Origin: Hybos culiciformis
Taxonomy: Eukaryota > Arthropoda > Insecta > Diptera > Hybotidae
Direction of reading: 5' to 3'
DNA length: 64,000 nucleotides
NCBI GenBank assembly: GCA_964007475.1
Contig: OZ023273.1
Location: 21,873,557 to 21,937,556 of the forward strand
The number at the start of each line of letters is the position of its first letter. Position 1 is the stretch's first letter. Shown here piece after piece: positions 51,065-63,715 of the stretch. The position numbers and the translations under genes were made by a program. The notes beneath the pieces were generated by a model. The model had not been told where the DNA came from. It searched no databases and worked only from the letters and a program-made list of their open reading frames with translations.

Positions 51065-51295
51065 CAAGATTTTTCACGGTTTTCACGGATTAGTCACTAT
51101 CGGATAGGATGCAAGGATGGTCTATGACATACTCGTTCTCGAAAGCCTTTACATAAAAAAACATTCAATTTAATTAACAATCAGTTTTGAAGGGAGTAGT
51201 TTAAGCGCATTAGTTGTGATTGGATATGATGGAGGGATGGACTGTAACATGGCCGAACATGAAAATCTTTACATAAATAATAAAACCTCTGATTT
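51065..51295. repeat. Two diverged tandem copies of a ~120-bp unit
   Basis: ATTAGTCACTATCGGATAGG (51089 on) and ATTAGTTGTGATTGGATATG (51210 on) begin parallel stretches that share GATG.A.GGATGG, a short diverged middle and CTTTACATAAA. Both are GC-richer than the flanks. Possibly remains of a dispersed repeat. Confidence 0.6.
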
Positions 51296-54200
51296 GATTT
51301 CGAAACAAAGTTGCAATTGATAATTTTTTTTTTACAACACTTCTTCTAATGGTAACCTTTTCATAAAATTTAATGTACAATTAGGTTGGCTTGGTTTGGT
51401 TTAGTATTATTATATAGATATGTACAATTTATCTACTTAATTATGTTAGAAGACAATGTTCTGTTCAATAGATTTAATTATATTGCGATACATTTTTATT
51501 TCAGGTTATAAACTATAATTATAAATATTTAATTATTATGCATTTCTGTCTTGAATAAAATATTGCAGAAAAACAAATTTTAAAGTACTAAAAAGATCTG
51601 AAAAATATAATTATTTTTGTAATGTTGAAAAATAGTATTTATTTAAATTATTATCAAGGAAACCTTTAATTGAACTTCGACTCTTACAACAAAATAATAT
51701 TGATAAAAAAATCTCATTAATTTCATTACTCTAATGTCACTTTTTCTTTTAATTTGAACCTGTATTTCGGAAAAAAAAGAATTTTTTTTTATTCAAGTGT
51801 AATGAAAAGATATCAGAAATGAATTCACTTTTATGGATGGACAGAGAAATTTTGAAATGAACAACAAAATCTTACCAAAGGGTTGTTTATGTTTAATGAA
51901 TAGAAACCATTTGAAAACAAACTTTTTAATTCAAGTTTTTATTACATTTGATTTGGTTTTATTTGATTTTTGGTGTGAAAATGAAAGAAAAAAGTGAGAA
52001 ATTTTTGCTGACTTTGTATTTTTTTACTATTTAGCAAAAAAAAAAAATAGAATTGGAAGAAGGAAATGATTTTTATTAAAAAAGTTTTGGAAGGAGACTA
52101 ATGGAAGTTTTTAAGTAAAAAAAAAATTTTAAGAAATAGTACTTGCATAATTTTTTAATTAAAAGAGGATATAATTTTTGGTTTTTGATCTAAATTTGGG
52201 GTGATATACAAAAATTTTGTTATAATTAAGGTAATTAATATGTTTTTTTTAAGCTAAAAATGATCTTTTATACCCTATTTATTCAAATGAAGGTTGATTC
52301 ACACTATTCACAGACTTATGCCAGTGCTTACTTTTTTTCCTCTTTTAAATAATAAGAAAAAAATACTTTATTTTTTAAGTTTTTGAAAAGAATTTTCTAT
52401 AAATTTATGAAAAATATTTGATTAACTTAATAACATAAAACCATATATTCAGACCTTAAATTATCCTTAAAATGAAAGCTAGATTTGATATTATTTTTAT
52501 TTAATTAAATAGCGGTCATTAAAGCCATTAATATTGTAAAGTAAATGTTATACACAAAAATAACTAAACGTAAGAAATCAAAGTATTAAATTTTATTTTA
52601 TTTTAGGATTAAACATATATGCGGATTAAGTTATTTTATGATAATGTAAGAAATAAAAATAAAAACAACTTTTAAGAATTTTCCTTCTTTTCTTTCCATT
52701 TCACTAATAATCTTTAATTACAAATTTTTTTTTTTTAACCCTTTTTTAATTATCCACATTAATTCTAAGATTATTTCTTAGATTTCTCTTAAATTAATCG
52801 AAGAAAATCCAACTTAATACATCTTAATTTAACCTTTTTTAACCTTCTTTTAAGTTGAAAATAAAAGTTTTCTTCTTTACAAAATATTGTATAATTATCT
52901 TTTAATAACAAAATATACTGTTTTTTTTTTCTTTGGCATAAGAATTTTATTATCATCTTGCGCGCCATAAAGTTAAAATTAGAAAAACTTAGTGTAATTA
53001 AAATTATTTGCCAAAAAATAACATCTTTTATTCTTTATTTCATTTTTTATTTATTTTATTATTTGTTTTTTGGTTTTAATAAATATAAAGTATTTAGTAT
53101 TATAAGATATAAAACTTATTTTTTTTTTACTTTTAATCTGAAAAAATTGTTGTTCCGAAAAGTTAGAACTTTTATTTTGGGGAACATAAACTCGAATCGC
53201 CACAATGTTATTAGTAACTCCATGTTAAATTGCCTTGTTCTTTTTTCTGAATTTAACACGAATATAACTAAATTTTAAGAAAATTATTGTAATTATCAGG
53301 TTGTCAGATAGAGATTTATATTTTCTATTTCATACACACTTTTTAATGCATGAGTATGGTAGCGAATGTCGAAAAGATCATGAGAAAATATAAGACATCG
53401 GTAAAAATAAATAAAAATATAAAAATTATTTAGATTTGCCTTAGAACTTTATTCTGTTAGACTTCGTATCATATTAGGGAAGGTTGTGCTTTTATATTAA
53501 AGTTAACAATGTTATGATTTATGTAAAAATAAAAGCATGATCATTAAGATATTCAAAGGATTTGTTTAATAAAAAAAAAGAACATAATTACAGGAACTTT
53601 TATGTCATACTTTTTTTTTTTTTGAAGAAATATCGAAATAAATAAAAGAATTCTTTGTTAAAAATTGTATGTTGAGATGTTAATTTTTTTTTCCACATAT
53701 CTTTTTCATTGTCATTTTATAAAATTATTTCACTCTATATTTTGTTCAAATATTATTAATATATTTAATTGATATTTTAATTTTATTTTTTAATAGGTTT
53801 TAATTAATTTGACAAAATACAGGACACAGCACAGCGTATTACTAAATCAAATGATTCATTAATAAAACTAACTTATTTTCCATACTTCTCTTATAAAAAT
53901 GTTGATATTTATCATACGACCATAAATATTTTCCCAAAAAATAAAACCAACATTATTTTTTTCTTTCAAATTTATGTTCAAAAAACTATTTCTTTGGGGA
54001 CTCGTTTGTAATTATTAGCAGCAATTTTCTTAAGAAAAATGTAAATTTCAAGATTGTTTTACATAAAGGGTTAGATGTAGGGTTTAGAGCACATAAATTT
54101 TAAATTTGACATATTTTTGAAATTTATAATAGGGAATTACTTATTACAATTTTAAATCATAACTATATAGAATTAAACTATTTAATTAGTTCAAAATAGA

Positions 54201-56019
54201 ATAAACATTATTTCGTATCATTGCGACTTGCGAGGAATATAATTTCAAAACGTCTTAGTACAACAATATAATGTAACAGAAAAACAACATTTTGAATCGA
54301 TATTAAAATCCAGGGATTAAATTCTCTCTTTGAGTTTCTCCGCAGGGTTTCAGGGATGAACAATTTCATAACATAGGCATTATAATATTTTTATTTTTTA
54401 TTGGAGATATCGTGCCATTAGAAACTAAGACACGTTACATTTTTACACATTTTTAGACATTTTCACAAATTTTTTTTTTATAAATACACTTCAAGACACC
54501 TTGTAGAAAATTTAGAATAAAAATTGTTTTTTCGCAAAATAAAAAGATATGTAAATGACTTCATAGGATTTATTAAAAAGGAAAAAGAAAATTCCATAAA
54601 ATTGAAATTATTGCTAATAACCTCATATTAAACTTTAGATTTATTTTTTATGTAAAAATAAACCAATTCCAAATTTTAATCTTAAATAAATGGATTTTAT
54701 TTTTTTCTCACATCTCATATATCGTATCCTTATTTGCATATTTTTTATAACTTTTGATATAAGCCAAATCCTTTCAGGAAACTTATATTTTCGCGTTATT
54801 TGTTCTATTCAAGAATATAAAGTCATTTTGAAGAAAAATTGGTAATATTTCCGTTTTTTTATTATTTTTTTTATTATACTTTCGCGCAAGCAAATATTTT
54901 TATTTTAAATGTTAAAAAGTGTTATTTACAAAAAAAACATTAATAGAAGTTTGTTGTAACTTTAAAAAGACGGAAAATTAAGGATTTTTTTTTTATCTTT
55001 AACTCTTTTTGTTTAACAAAAACTTTCTATTAAAATATTATAAATCTTAATTGAACGAAGGAAAATATATAAAAATAAACAGGGTTGTATGGAGGCATAA
55101 ATTATTTTCGAATTTCTTGATTTTTGGATTTTTATTCGAAAGTACCTACTACAAACAATTTTTCTCTATACCTTTAGCTTCTGAGATACAAAGCATTATG
55201 AAAAAAGAGAAAAATAAGTATTTTGAACAAATTGTTTAGAGCGTTTCTGCGAAGCCTGACTCTTTTTTAAATGCAAATATTAACAGCGCTTACCATTTTA
55301 ATAATCCTTTGAATAAATTCTAAACATTATTCTAAACATTATTCTAGAACATTATTCTACAAGCGAGCATAAATCTGTTCTACAACTTTCATATCTGTTT
55401 TAATTAATTAAAAATCATTATGTTAATGTGAGATTCCTAATGTTTAAAAGATGAAGGTATATATTTTGAAAATCTAATTTAAAAATTAATATAGTAAACT
55501 TAAGGATTCTAATTATTTCAATATTGGTCATAATGACAAAATGACATCAAAACGCTGTTGGAGAATATTATTCAGTTTACAATTTGTTTAATTCAACGAA
55601 TAATATCATATATTGTAAATTACAGTTTAATTTTTTATTTCCTATATTCTTGCAGAATACACATTTTTCATAATCAAGATAATTTTGTAATCTAAAATTA
55701 AATTGTTTATAAAATTTCCTTTTTTTTTTTTCAAATATAAATCAAAAAGCTATTATTAAAGAAACTATCATTTTAGTACTAATATTATTTCCATAACAAG
55801 AGTTGTATATAGTAAGTATAGGATCGTTATACTCAGCAAATCAAAATCTCAATTACGTTAATAATTTTCAGAAACAAATTTTTAATGTTATTTAACATTT
55901 TCAAGTAAAATGTTCAGATTTAGTATTGTATTTTAGTCAAAAATATTCATTTTTGATCTTTATAGGAAATCAGTTCAAATAATTTTAAAATAAAAATTAA
56001 AATAATAAACTGAAATGAT
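51296..56019. other. AT-rich intergenic sequence, no gene seen
   Basis: The longest open frame (52958-53278, 106 codons) is almost all Phe/Lys/Ile/Tyr/Leu/Asn, as chance AT-rich frames are. A short ATTCTAAACATT repeat occurs at 55317-55357. Confidence 0.5.
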
Positions 56020-56145
56020 GAAATCTCGACTCGTGAAAGAGGTTACGCATCTTTTAGCATTTATCGCTTGAGTGGTTCATAAGTTATAAGCATTTAGGAG
56101 TTTAATAAAAACATTTGATGGAAAACGGTCTAAAAATAATAAACT
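56020..56145. repeat. Diverged relative of the dispersed repeat at 10930-11300
   Basis: Contains AAGTTATAAGC (56089) and GATGGAAAACGGTCT (56117) in the same order and spacing style as 11190-11282. An AAT microsatellite follows at about 56260-56281. Confidence 0.5.
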
Positions 56146-59123
56146 ATATTTCTGAATTCAGAGAAAAATGTTGTACAAGTAAATATAACAAAATAAAAAT
56201 TTTTATCAACATTTTCCGCACTTTCAATTTTGAACAATTTTTGATTAAAAGAATTTCCAATAATAATAATAATAATAATAAAATAAATATCAAATCCTAT
56301 TTTATCGAGTTTTTTGTCCCTGCGAGTGAATAATGTAATTTTTTTAACATTTTAGGTGGAATTTTCAATTTATGCAAAAGAGGATAAAAAAACAGAGGAA
56401 AATGTTTATTGTAGTTTTTTTTCACTATTTTATTTTTTTTTTAACAGAAGAAATCAGATAAAATTTTCATAACAATTTATTTTCTTTTTTTGCAATAAAT
56501 AGAAATATCTTTTTACACACCCAATGCGTGTTAAAAGGGATAAACTTTATACTTGGAAATTGGAATTTTTAATGCAAAGTACTATACAAAAATAAATTTG
56601 TATAAAATGAATATAAAAAATTTAAAGTTGAGCATTAGGTTGTTAAGCTATTATTATGTAAGAATAAGATGCTTTAAAAAATTCTTTTTAGTAGAAATAA
56701 AATTTGAAATATTAATGTTATGAGTTTAGTAGATGGACAGAACAGTTGCGGTATTTATAGAGTTAAATTAAGTTTTTACTATACTTGTCAAATCTAACAT
56801 CTACAAATTATATATGTTTTGCGTTTTTTATAGTCTTGACAAAAAATTATTATGATTCGTGGTTGCTAACCTATAGTTTGTTTGAAGAGTTTATATATAT
56901 ACAGAGTCGCCGTTAACATTGAGTAAAAAAATGTATTCACTGTAAGTCCAGTGAAGTTAGCAACTTGAAGGTTTTACAAAAACATTTTTTTTGTGATTTA
57001 TGACAGTACGTAGTTGAATTTAAACAATTCAGCCGTTCACGATTTTGTTTTTGAATCAATAAAAATAAGACTTATAGATTACCAAAAAAAAAAAGTCTGT
57101 TAGATTCGCATTAGGATGATAACGATAGTTCATCGAAAATTCTTAATTTCAATCATTCAACGTTCATCGTCTTTTTCATCATGAATTGAATATGTAATTA
57201 TTTTTGATTTGTCAAGACTTATTTGTTCATATTATGAATTATCGTTGTAAGATATATAATGAAGATCCAGTATTGCTCAAAATTTTGTTAAAATTTTTCG
57301 ATCGAAGTTATCCTAAAACCGATCGAGATTTTATTATTTTATTAAAATTTAGAATAAAATGTCAACTACCTACATTCTTTACAATTTCTTTACAATGTAT
57401 ATATGTAACTAATTAATAAAATTATTATTTGAATTTTACCTTGATTCGAAAAAAAAGTAATTAAATACAATTAAAGTCATATAAATACTTATAGTCTTTA
57501 TGTCGTACGTCTAGTCTTCTTTTTCTTGTTAAATCCCATTTTCCTTATATATAGGTATGAATGTTTAAATGTGATGAGTACTTATGGTTTTTTTTACATT
57601 TTTTTTTTAAATATTATGTTTTGCTCGAGTTTTTGTATTTTTCACTGTCATAAGATAGTGGGAGTTGACATATTAAGTATCTTTTATTATTATAATTCAT
57701 ATTTTCTTTATTTGTTTTTTTTTTCTGTGTGAATTCTTTGCAGAAGTTAAATGTCATGTTGTATAAGTTGTATAAAAAAAATTAATAATGTTTTTGATTT
57801 ATTTTTTACGTTTCTTTTATTTTATTTTATACGTTTTTCTTTTTATTTAATACAATTTTTTTTTAAACACGCATACAATTTAGATATTTTCATATTCTGT
57901 GCATTCAATAAATGAATATATATTTATTGCGTAAGTAGACTAAAAAACAGATAGATCCCCAGCTATTTTTTCCTTGTTATGACAAATAGCAAATTTTTCT
58001 AAAGGCATCCACTAGTTTGATTTGAATTACATACATAGCACTGGTTGTTGGGAAAATCACGTTCCCAAATTTTTGTTTACTACTACATTAGACATATCAC
58101 ATACCGTACACTAATTTCATCTTAAGCCAAAGTAAACAATGTACAATTTTTATGTATAAGTTGCTCCAACCCACGGCCAATTCTTTATTAGTCATTAACA
58201 TTTTAATGTAAGTGTGGGTCAGACAGCAAAAGATGAAAACCTGGATAAAAATTATTTATTAATATTACCTATATTATTTTATTAATGTTTATTTCAATAA
58301 TAATGTTTTATTTTCTGTTAATGAAAAATAAACCTTTTGGTATTGTCTCAGAGTATTACACAAAATTATTTAATGAAATTTGCATTGAAAGTATATGAAA
58401 TTATAATAAAAATAAAAATTTACCTCAATAATGTTAAAAAAAAAAAAATTTAAGTGTTTTACTTTCGATTTCTTAGTATATAATCTAAGCAATTTTGACG
58501 CGCTTATTTATTTATAAGCTCATATGTTGTAAAGAAAATTTTCTAAAATTATGGACCTTCACAACACTTTTAATAGCATATAATATATATAAATGATAAC
58601 GAATTTTTAATAAGTTTATTCAAATTTTGTTTACTTTGTTACAGAAATCATCATCATCATTTGTTTTGTACATATAAGAATATACATTAAAAATATCTTG
58701 ATATTGCAAAAGTATCCTTAACGATTATAGCATTATAGCATCTATTATCAGAAGATTGAAAATCGTGTCATTGAATTTTTTTATTCTAAAATTATATTTT
58801 TAAATTTGCAATCAAATTCGAACAAGAAATAAATTTACATTGTCCAAAAAAGAAAAGAAAAATAAACCAATGGTATTAAAATAAAATAATAATAAACAGT
58901 GACCCTAAGAAATTTAACCACCAATTGAAAGCTAGAACATTATCTTTATTATATTTGTAGTATTTATATATGGTTTTTTTATGAACTATCAAAGTGATAA
59001 TAACGAAATTTAATTAAGAAGTTTTCCAGATATTTTAATTTTATACATATTGATGTAATAACCAACCGGTTGTAATAAAGGTGACAAACTTTGGAAGCTT
59101 GCCAAAGTTGAGTATTGCAATAC

Positions 59124-59125
<2 letters not shown>
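56146..59125. other. AT-rich intergenic sequence, no gene seen
   Basis: No coding motif found. A GC-richer patch at 57950-58240 is unassigned. Confidence 0.45.

Positions 59126-59175
<50 letters not shown>
59126..59175. repeat. TA microsatellite
   Basis: About 50 bases of uninterrupted (TA)n. The minus-strand open frame across it is an artefact of the repeat. Confidence 0.95.
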
Positions 59176-59178
<3 letters not shown>

Positions 59179-59636
59179 GGCGACAATCAAATGTATGGAG
59201 AAAAAAAAAGTTTGAAAATTTCTTGGTCTCACTTTCTTTTATGGTTCACTGTGGTCTAAAAGTGATATACTGAAAATTTCACTTTGATTGCTCAAGTTTA
59301 AAAGGTCGCGCCAAGCCCCGGAAGTTCAAAAAAGATCGCTTCCTTAATATGTCATTTTCTATTATATTGGCCTAGATTAAATGCAAGCAAAAAATTAACA
59401 CAAACGTTTAAATTTCAAGTTAAAAAAAAAAATCAAAAATTTCAACGTTACATAACTATTTAATAATTATTCATTCACACCAAACCCAAACCATATTCTC
59501 TGGAAATATATATTTGAGTTGATTAAGTATTAAGTTGAACCTCTCATAGAAAAATACGAAACAGAAAAGGAGACCAATATATATTCTATACAGTACAGTT
59601 ATTTCAAGTGGGACTTCAATCAAATTATTCCAAAAA

Positions 59637-60598
59637 TTTTCTGAGGCATTTAGCTCATTGGATAAAAGAAAATATGAATCTGGTCTTAAAAACAAATCAA
59701 GTGCTTTGCAATTTGAGCAAATAAAAGATCAAATCGTTATTTTCTTGAAACATCAACTAGAACAGTTCCAACCTCGTGATGATTATAAAGAATTATTGCA
59801 ACTGGTTCTATTGTATCTCGGTGAAACACCTGAAGTAAGTCAAAGTGCTTGGGTCTATGCTCCAGGTGCTTATCATAGAGAAAGATGGATGGCAAAAATA
59901 ATTTATGGTTTAAAAATTTATTTTCGATCACAATTCCACCTAACAAAAAAAGAAAGAGAAAATTTGAGATTATTTAATAACTTCGTTATACAAGCTTATG
60001 TTAAATATTGGTTCACAACTCCGTCCGCGGCCTTAGCTCCTAACAATGACCTAAAATTGCTGAAAGAATTAATAGCATACAAAGAAATTAATGCGTCTAT
60101 TGGCAATGCTGCACTGAAATGTTTTTCAAGACATCTTTGATACCTTAATGACGTTCTTGTTGGCCTATCACTTTTTGATGATTCTGTTGATAGTGCTATG
60201 AAATCGAAGATCGTTGGTAATTTAAACAAAAAAAATGAAACACCATATTTACCTAGAATAAATATTGATGAAACCGATATAAGTTCCAGTGAGTGTCAGA
60301 CTTTGTTTCCGCTAATACTTTGAGATTTTTGGAAGTATTAGAGATTGACCAAAGCTTCCTGAAAGATCCTGAAACTTGGTGTGATAATAATCTTTATCGT
60401 AGTAATCAAAATAAAATAAACAAATTAAAAGTTGTGAATGATGTAGCAGAAAGGGGAGTACCTTTAATCGAATCGTTCAATTCTTGTTTGACCAACCAAT
60501 AAGAATAGAAGGTAGTTGAACAGCATCGACAGGAATTACCCAAACCAGATAAATTAATAATATTAAAACAATTTCAAAATAAAATAAAATTTAACTAA
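59637..60598 (+). pseudogene. Broken copy of a multi-copy arthropod protein family of unknown function
   Basis: The frame opens FSEAFSSLDKRKYESGL and continues QPRDDYKELLQLVLLYLGE, then YAPGAYHRERWMAKIIYGLK, TKKERENLRLFNNFVIQAYV and CFSRHL. I recognise the PGA.H..RWMAK.IY.LK signature of a family present in many copies in aphids and other arthropods and in Hydra, thought to be element-associated but of unknown biochemical role. A TGA at 60138-60140 sits where relatives have Trp in HLWYLN, and YLNDVLVGLSLFDD continues after it. A frameshift near 60293 leads to DFVSANTLRFLEV and VVNDVAERGVPLIESFNS, then TAA and TAG before KVVEQHRQELPKPDK. So most of the C-terminal two-thirds of the protein is present but disabled. 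The gap at 60710 follows closely, so flanks are incomplete. Confidence 0.72.
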
Positions 60599-60709
60599 AA
60601 ATTAATGTTCAGAACTCATTTCTATAAATAAAACCACTGTTTTTGCTTCAAATAACTCGTATTTTAGTACTAATTTCAGGTAAAAATTTTGAACGGCTGG
60701 CGCAAGTGG

Positions 60710-60909
60710 NNNNNNNNNNNNNNNNNNNNNNNNNNNNNNNNNNNNNNNNNNNNNNNNNNNNNNNNNNNNNNNNNNNNNNNNNNNNNNNNNNNNNNNNNNN
60801 NNNNNNNNNNNNNNNNNNNNNNNNNNNNNNNNNNNNNNNNNNNNNNNNNNNNNNNNNNNNNNNNNNNNNNNNNNNNNNNNNNNNNNNNNNNNNNNNNNNN
60901 NNNNNNNNN
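60710..60909. other. Assembly gap (200 N)
   Basis: Exactly 200 consecutive N, the fixed size many scaffolders insert, so the true distance is unknown. Open frames drawn across it are meaningless. Confidence 0.99.
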
Positions 60910-61551
60910 ATCCGAAATTAAAACACAAAGGGAGTGTTTATTATTTAAATGATGACCATGTATTGTCAACTTTTTCAAATTATTCCAAAATAATTAGTAA
61001 TTTTTATTGATTTAAAAAAATTACATGATATGTCATGAGTAAGAAATTTTAATTAATAGGAAATTTTTCTACATTTCATAGACCGAAAATCGAAAGCAAA
61101 GAGGAAGCAATATAATACCAGATATTTGGCGACAATAAAATATAAATCCGGAGCGATACGAGAAATTTAAGAACAAAAAATATGAAAATGAATGCAAAAA
61201 TAAGAAAACAAATGTATTTCGAGATTTATTCAGATTCCGAGTCAGACTAAATTTTTTTTCTCTAATTTATAATGTAATTTTTTTATATATATAATAATTG
61301 CAATAAAAAAATAAAAAACATTAAATAATAAAAAAATTTCGAGATTTTTCTTTTTTTTTTTTTCTAGCTCATGACAAATTTTTCAATTTTTATTTAAAAA
61401 AAGTCAAAAAAAAATTTTTTTTAGATAACCATCAAATTATTAAGATAGTCAACTAAATTTTGCACAAGATTAGACTATTTTCAGTGCTTCTGGAGTTTTT
61501 TTATTTTTGAAATTTTTTTTTGCTTTTTTCCACAAGGTTTGATTTTGTCCC

Positions 61552-61596
<45 letters not shown>

Positions 61597-62912
61597 GATA
61601 TTTATAAAAATTTCGATTTATCTGAATTGGAAAATAAAATGAAAATGTAAAACAGAAGTCATATAAAATAACAATTTTATTAAAAAAGAAAACTCTTGAA
61701 ATCTGAATTTTATACATTTTTAAAATTTATTTTTCAGTCACATGAGAATAATAAATCAGTTAAACAACTGTTGAATTAAGAGACTTCAATTTTATGAAGA
61801 AAAAAGAATAATGCAATATACTAAAGCAACCTAACATTTGAACACTTTAGTTATACATACATTTAAATAGTGATTTATTGCATAAACTCGCGAATATCAT
61901 AATAACGAGCCAATAAAAAATGAATCTTATTATTTGTATTTGTAGAGGAATATTTAGGAACCTTTCTTTGTTGCCGAAAAATATTATTTTATGTATTTAT
62001 AAAAAATTTCACTCAAAATTAGTTTAGTTAAGGTAATAAAAAAATGTTTCTATCATTTTAAAAATATCATGAATTACATAAATTCTGCAATTTTTAAAAA
62101 GGCAAAAAAATGTGGTATATCATCATCATTGCCTTTGTCCATTAACTGTCTTTATTAGTGCATTTTATAGACCATTTAGCATTTTAAAGCCTTGTTATAA
62201 TATTCTTATAGAAATTTCATATTATCTATCATTATTATTATTATCTTTTTTTTTCCAAATATATAATTCCTCAATATCGTGTATAAAGTGAATCGATTAA
62301 TGAAATTTTTTCTGATGTCAGCAATTTTTCTTTTATTTTCTCATAAACCTATGTTTTCAATGGAAATCTCATAAACCTATGTTTTCAATGGAAATCTTTT
62401 TAAGCATATACATTCATATATTAATAATCTATTAAGTATACAATTGCGACTATAACAAAGAGATAATAATAATAAGAATAATAAGGATATATGTATGTAG
62501 AAAATATGCCACTTTACACTTTTATTATTTTCGTCATTTTATATTGTATATATGTACCTTTTCATAGGTTGAAAAAAAAGTGAATTGATTACTATAAATA
62601 AAATAATGCAAAAAATTTAATAAAATATTAAGTAAAACGTAAACCATACAAAAAAGATAATCATTTTCATTTTATTTGTTAAGGTGCAATTTATGAAGAA
62701 AATAAAATAAAAAGGATGTGTCGAAGAAAATAAAAATTTTTTGAAAGATTCCTTTTTTTTTATAATGGCGATCTCTAACTTTTCAGATTTCTTATAAAAT
62801 TTCCCGCGTACGGTATCTTTGCTTTTGGATTCCTTTTAAAATTATCAAAAAACATAATATTCTTATCTGATTTAGAGACTAGTATATGTATATAATTGAT
62901 ATAATTGATATA
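60910..62912. other. AT-rich sequence with microsatellite and small duplication
   Basis: Contains a (TA)n tract at 61552-61596 and an exact 28-bp tandem duplication at 62341-62396 (unit starting TCATAAACCTATGTTTTCAA). A short plus-strand stretch ending YFEIYSDSESD and TAA (61215-61250) could be the tail of a coding relic, but nothing upstream confirms it. Confidence 0.55.
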
Positions 62913-62920
62913 ATTATAAT

Positions 62921-63707
62921 GGGGTCCCGAAATAATTTATACGGACATAATTTATACGAAAAAACGACATTATTCCTACCATACAAATGAATTATGTCGC
63001 TTTCAGGCACGTCATAATTTATAAATGAATAAAGTCGTTTTTTTTTCGTATAAATAATGCCGCTTTTAAAACGACATTATTTATCATATGAATAAAGTCG
63101 TTTTTTTTTCGTATAAATAATGTCGCTTCTAAACGACATTATTTCTACATGAATAAAGTCGTTTTTTGATCGTATGAATAATGTCATTTTTAAAACGACA
63201 CTATTTATCGTATGTGAGTAAAAACGAATGTTGGCCGTACAAAATGTAGGTGAACTGACATAACTGCGAATATTGTGTTCTAAGCAAAAGGGCATAGAAC
63301 ACAAAATTTTATCGGAGATATTGTGAGGTAGGGAAGGGGGGACAACAGCAGGGCGGCGGGCGGCGCCAGCCACAAATCCCACTGACCAACCGCCCGCCGC
63401 CCTGCTGCCCCCCTTCCCGTGTGTACCTCACAAATATTTTATCCTTTTTACTCACATACGATAAATAGTGTCGTTTTAAAAACGACATTATTCATACGAT
63501 AAAAAAACGACATTGTTCATACGATAAATAATGTCGTTTTAAAAGCGACATTATTTATACAAAAAAAAACATGACATTATTTATCGTATGAATAATGTCG
63601 TTTTTTTTTTGTATAAATAATGTCGCTTTCAAACGACATTATTTATCGTATGAACAATGTCGTTTTTGTCGTATAAATTATGTCCGTATAAATTATTTCG
63701 GAGTGCC
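62921..63707. mobile_element. Palindrome-built TIR element with perfect 8-bp target duplication
   Basis: ATTATAAT occurs at 62913-62920 and 63708-63715. The ends are GGGGTCCCGAAATAATTTAT and, inverted, GGCACTCCGAAATAATTTAT, with the inverted match continuing through ACGGACATAATTTATACGA. Inside, both halves are tandem series of the self-complementary phrase AAACGACATTATT with its inverse, about a dozen copies. The centre is a GC-rich hairpin. Eight-base duplications fit hAT or P superfamilies, but the terminal sequence does not begin CAG, so the class is open. Confidence 0.88.
63300..63440. repeat. GC-rich hairpin at the centre of the palindromic element
   Basis: GCAGGGCGGCGGGCGG (63347 on) is exactly inverted at CCGCCCGCCGCCCTGC (63390 on), with similarity continuing outward through poly-G/poly-C to GTGAGGTA/TACCTCAC and TTTTATC/GATAAAA. 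The loop holds CAAATCCCACTGACCAA, also found at the end of the 24281-24770 array. The contrast with surrounding AT-rich DNA is striking. Confidence 0.9.
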
Positions 63708-63715
63708 ATTATAAT

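Noticed and set aside
52958..53278. 106-codon plus-strand frame with hydrophobic stretches
   Set aside because: It consists almost entirely of Phe, Lys, Ile, Leu, Asn and Tyr, as expected from AT-rich DNA, with no motif or splice context.
60602..60978. Open frames spanning the N run
   Set aside because: They consist mainly of unknown residues across an assembly gap.
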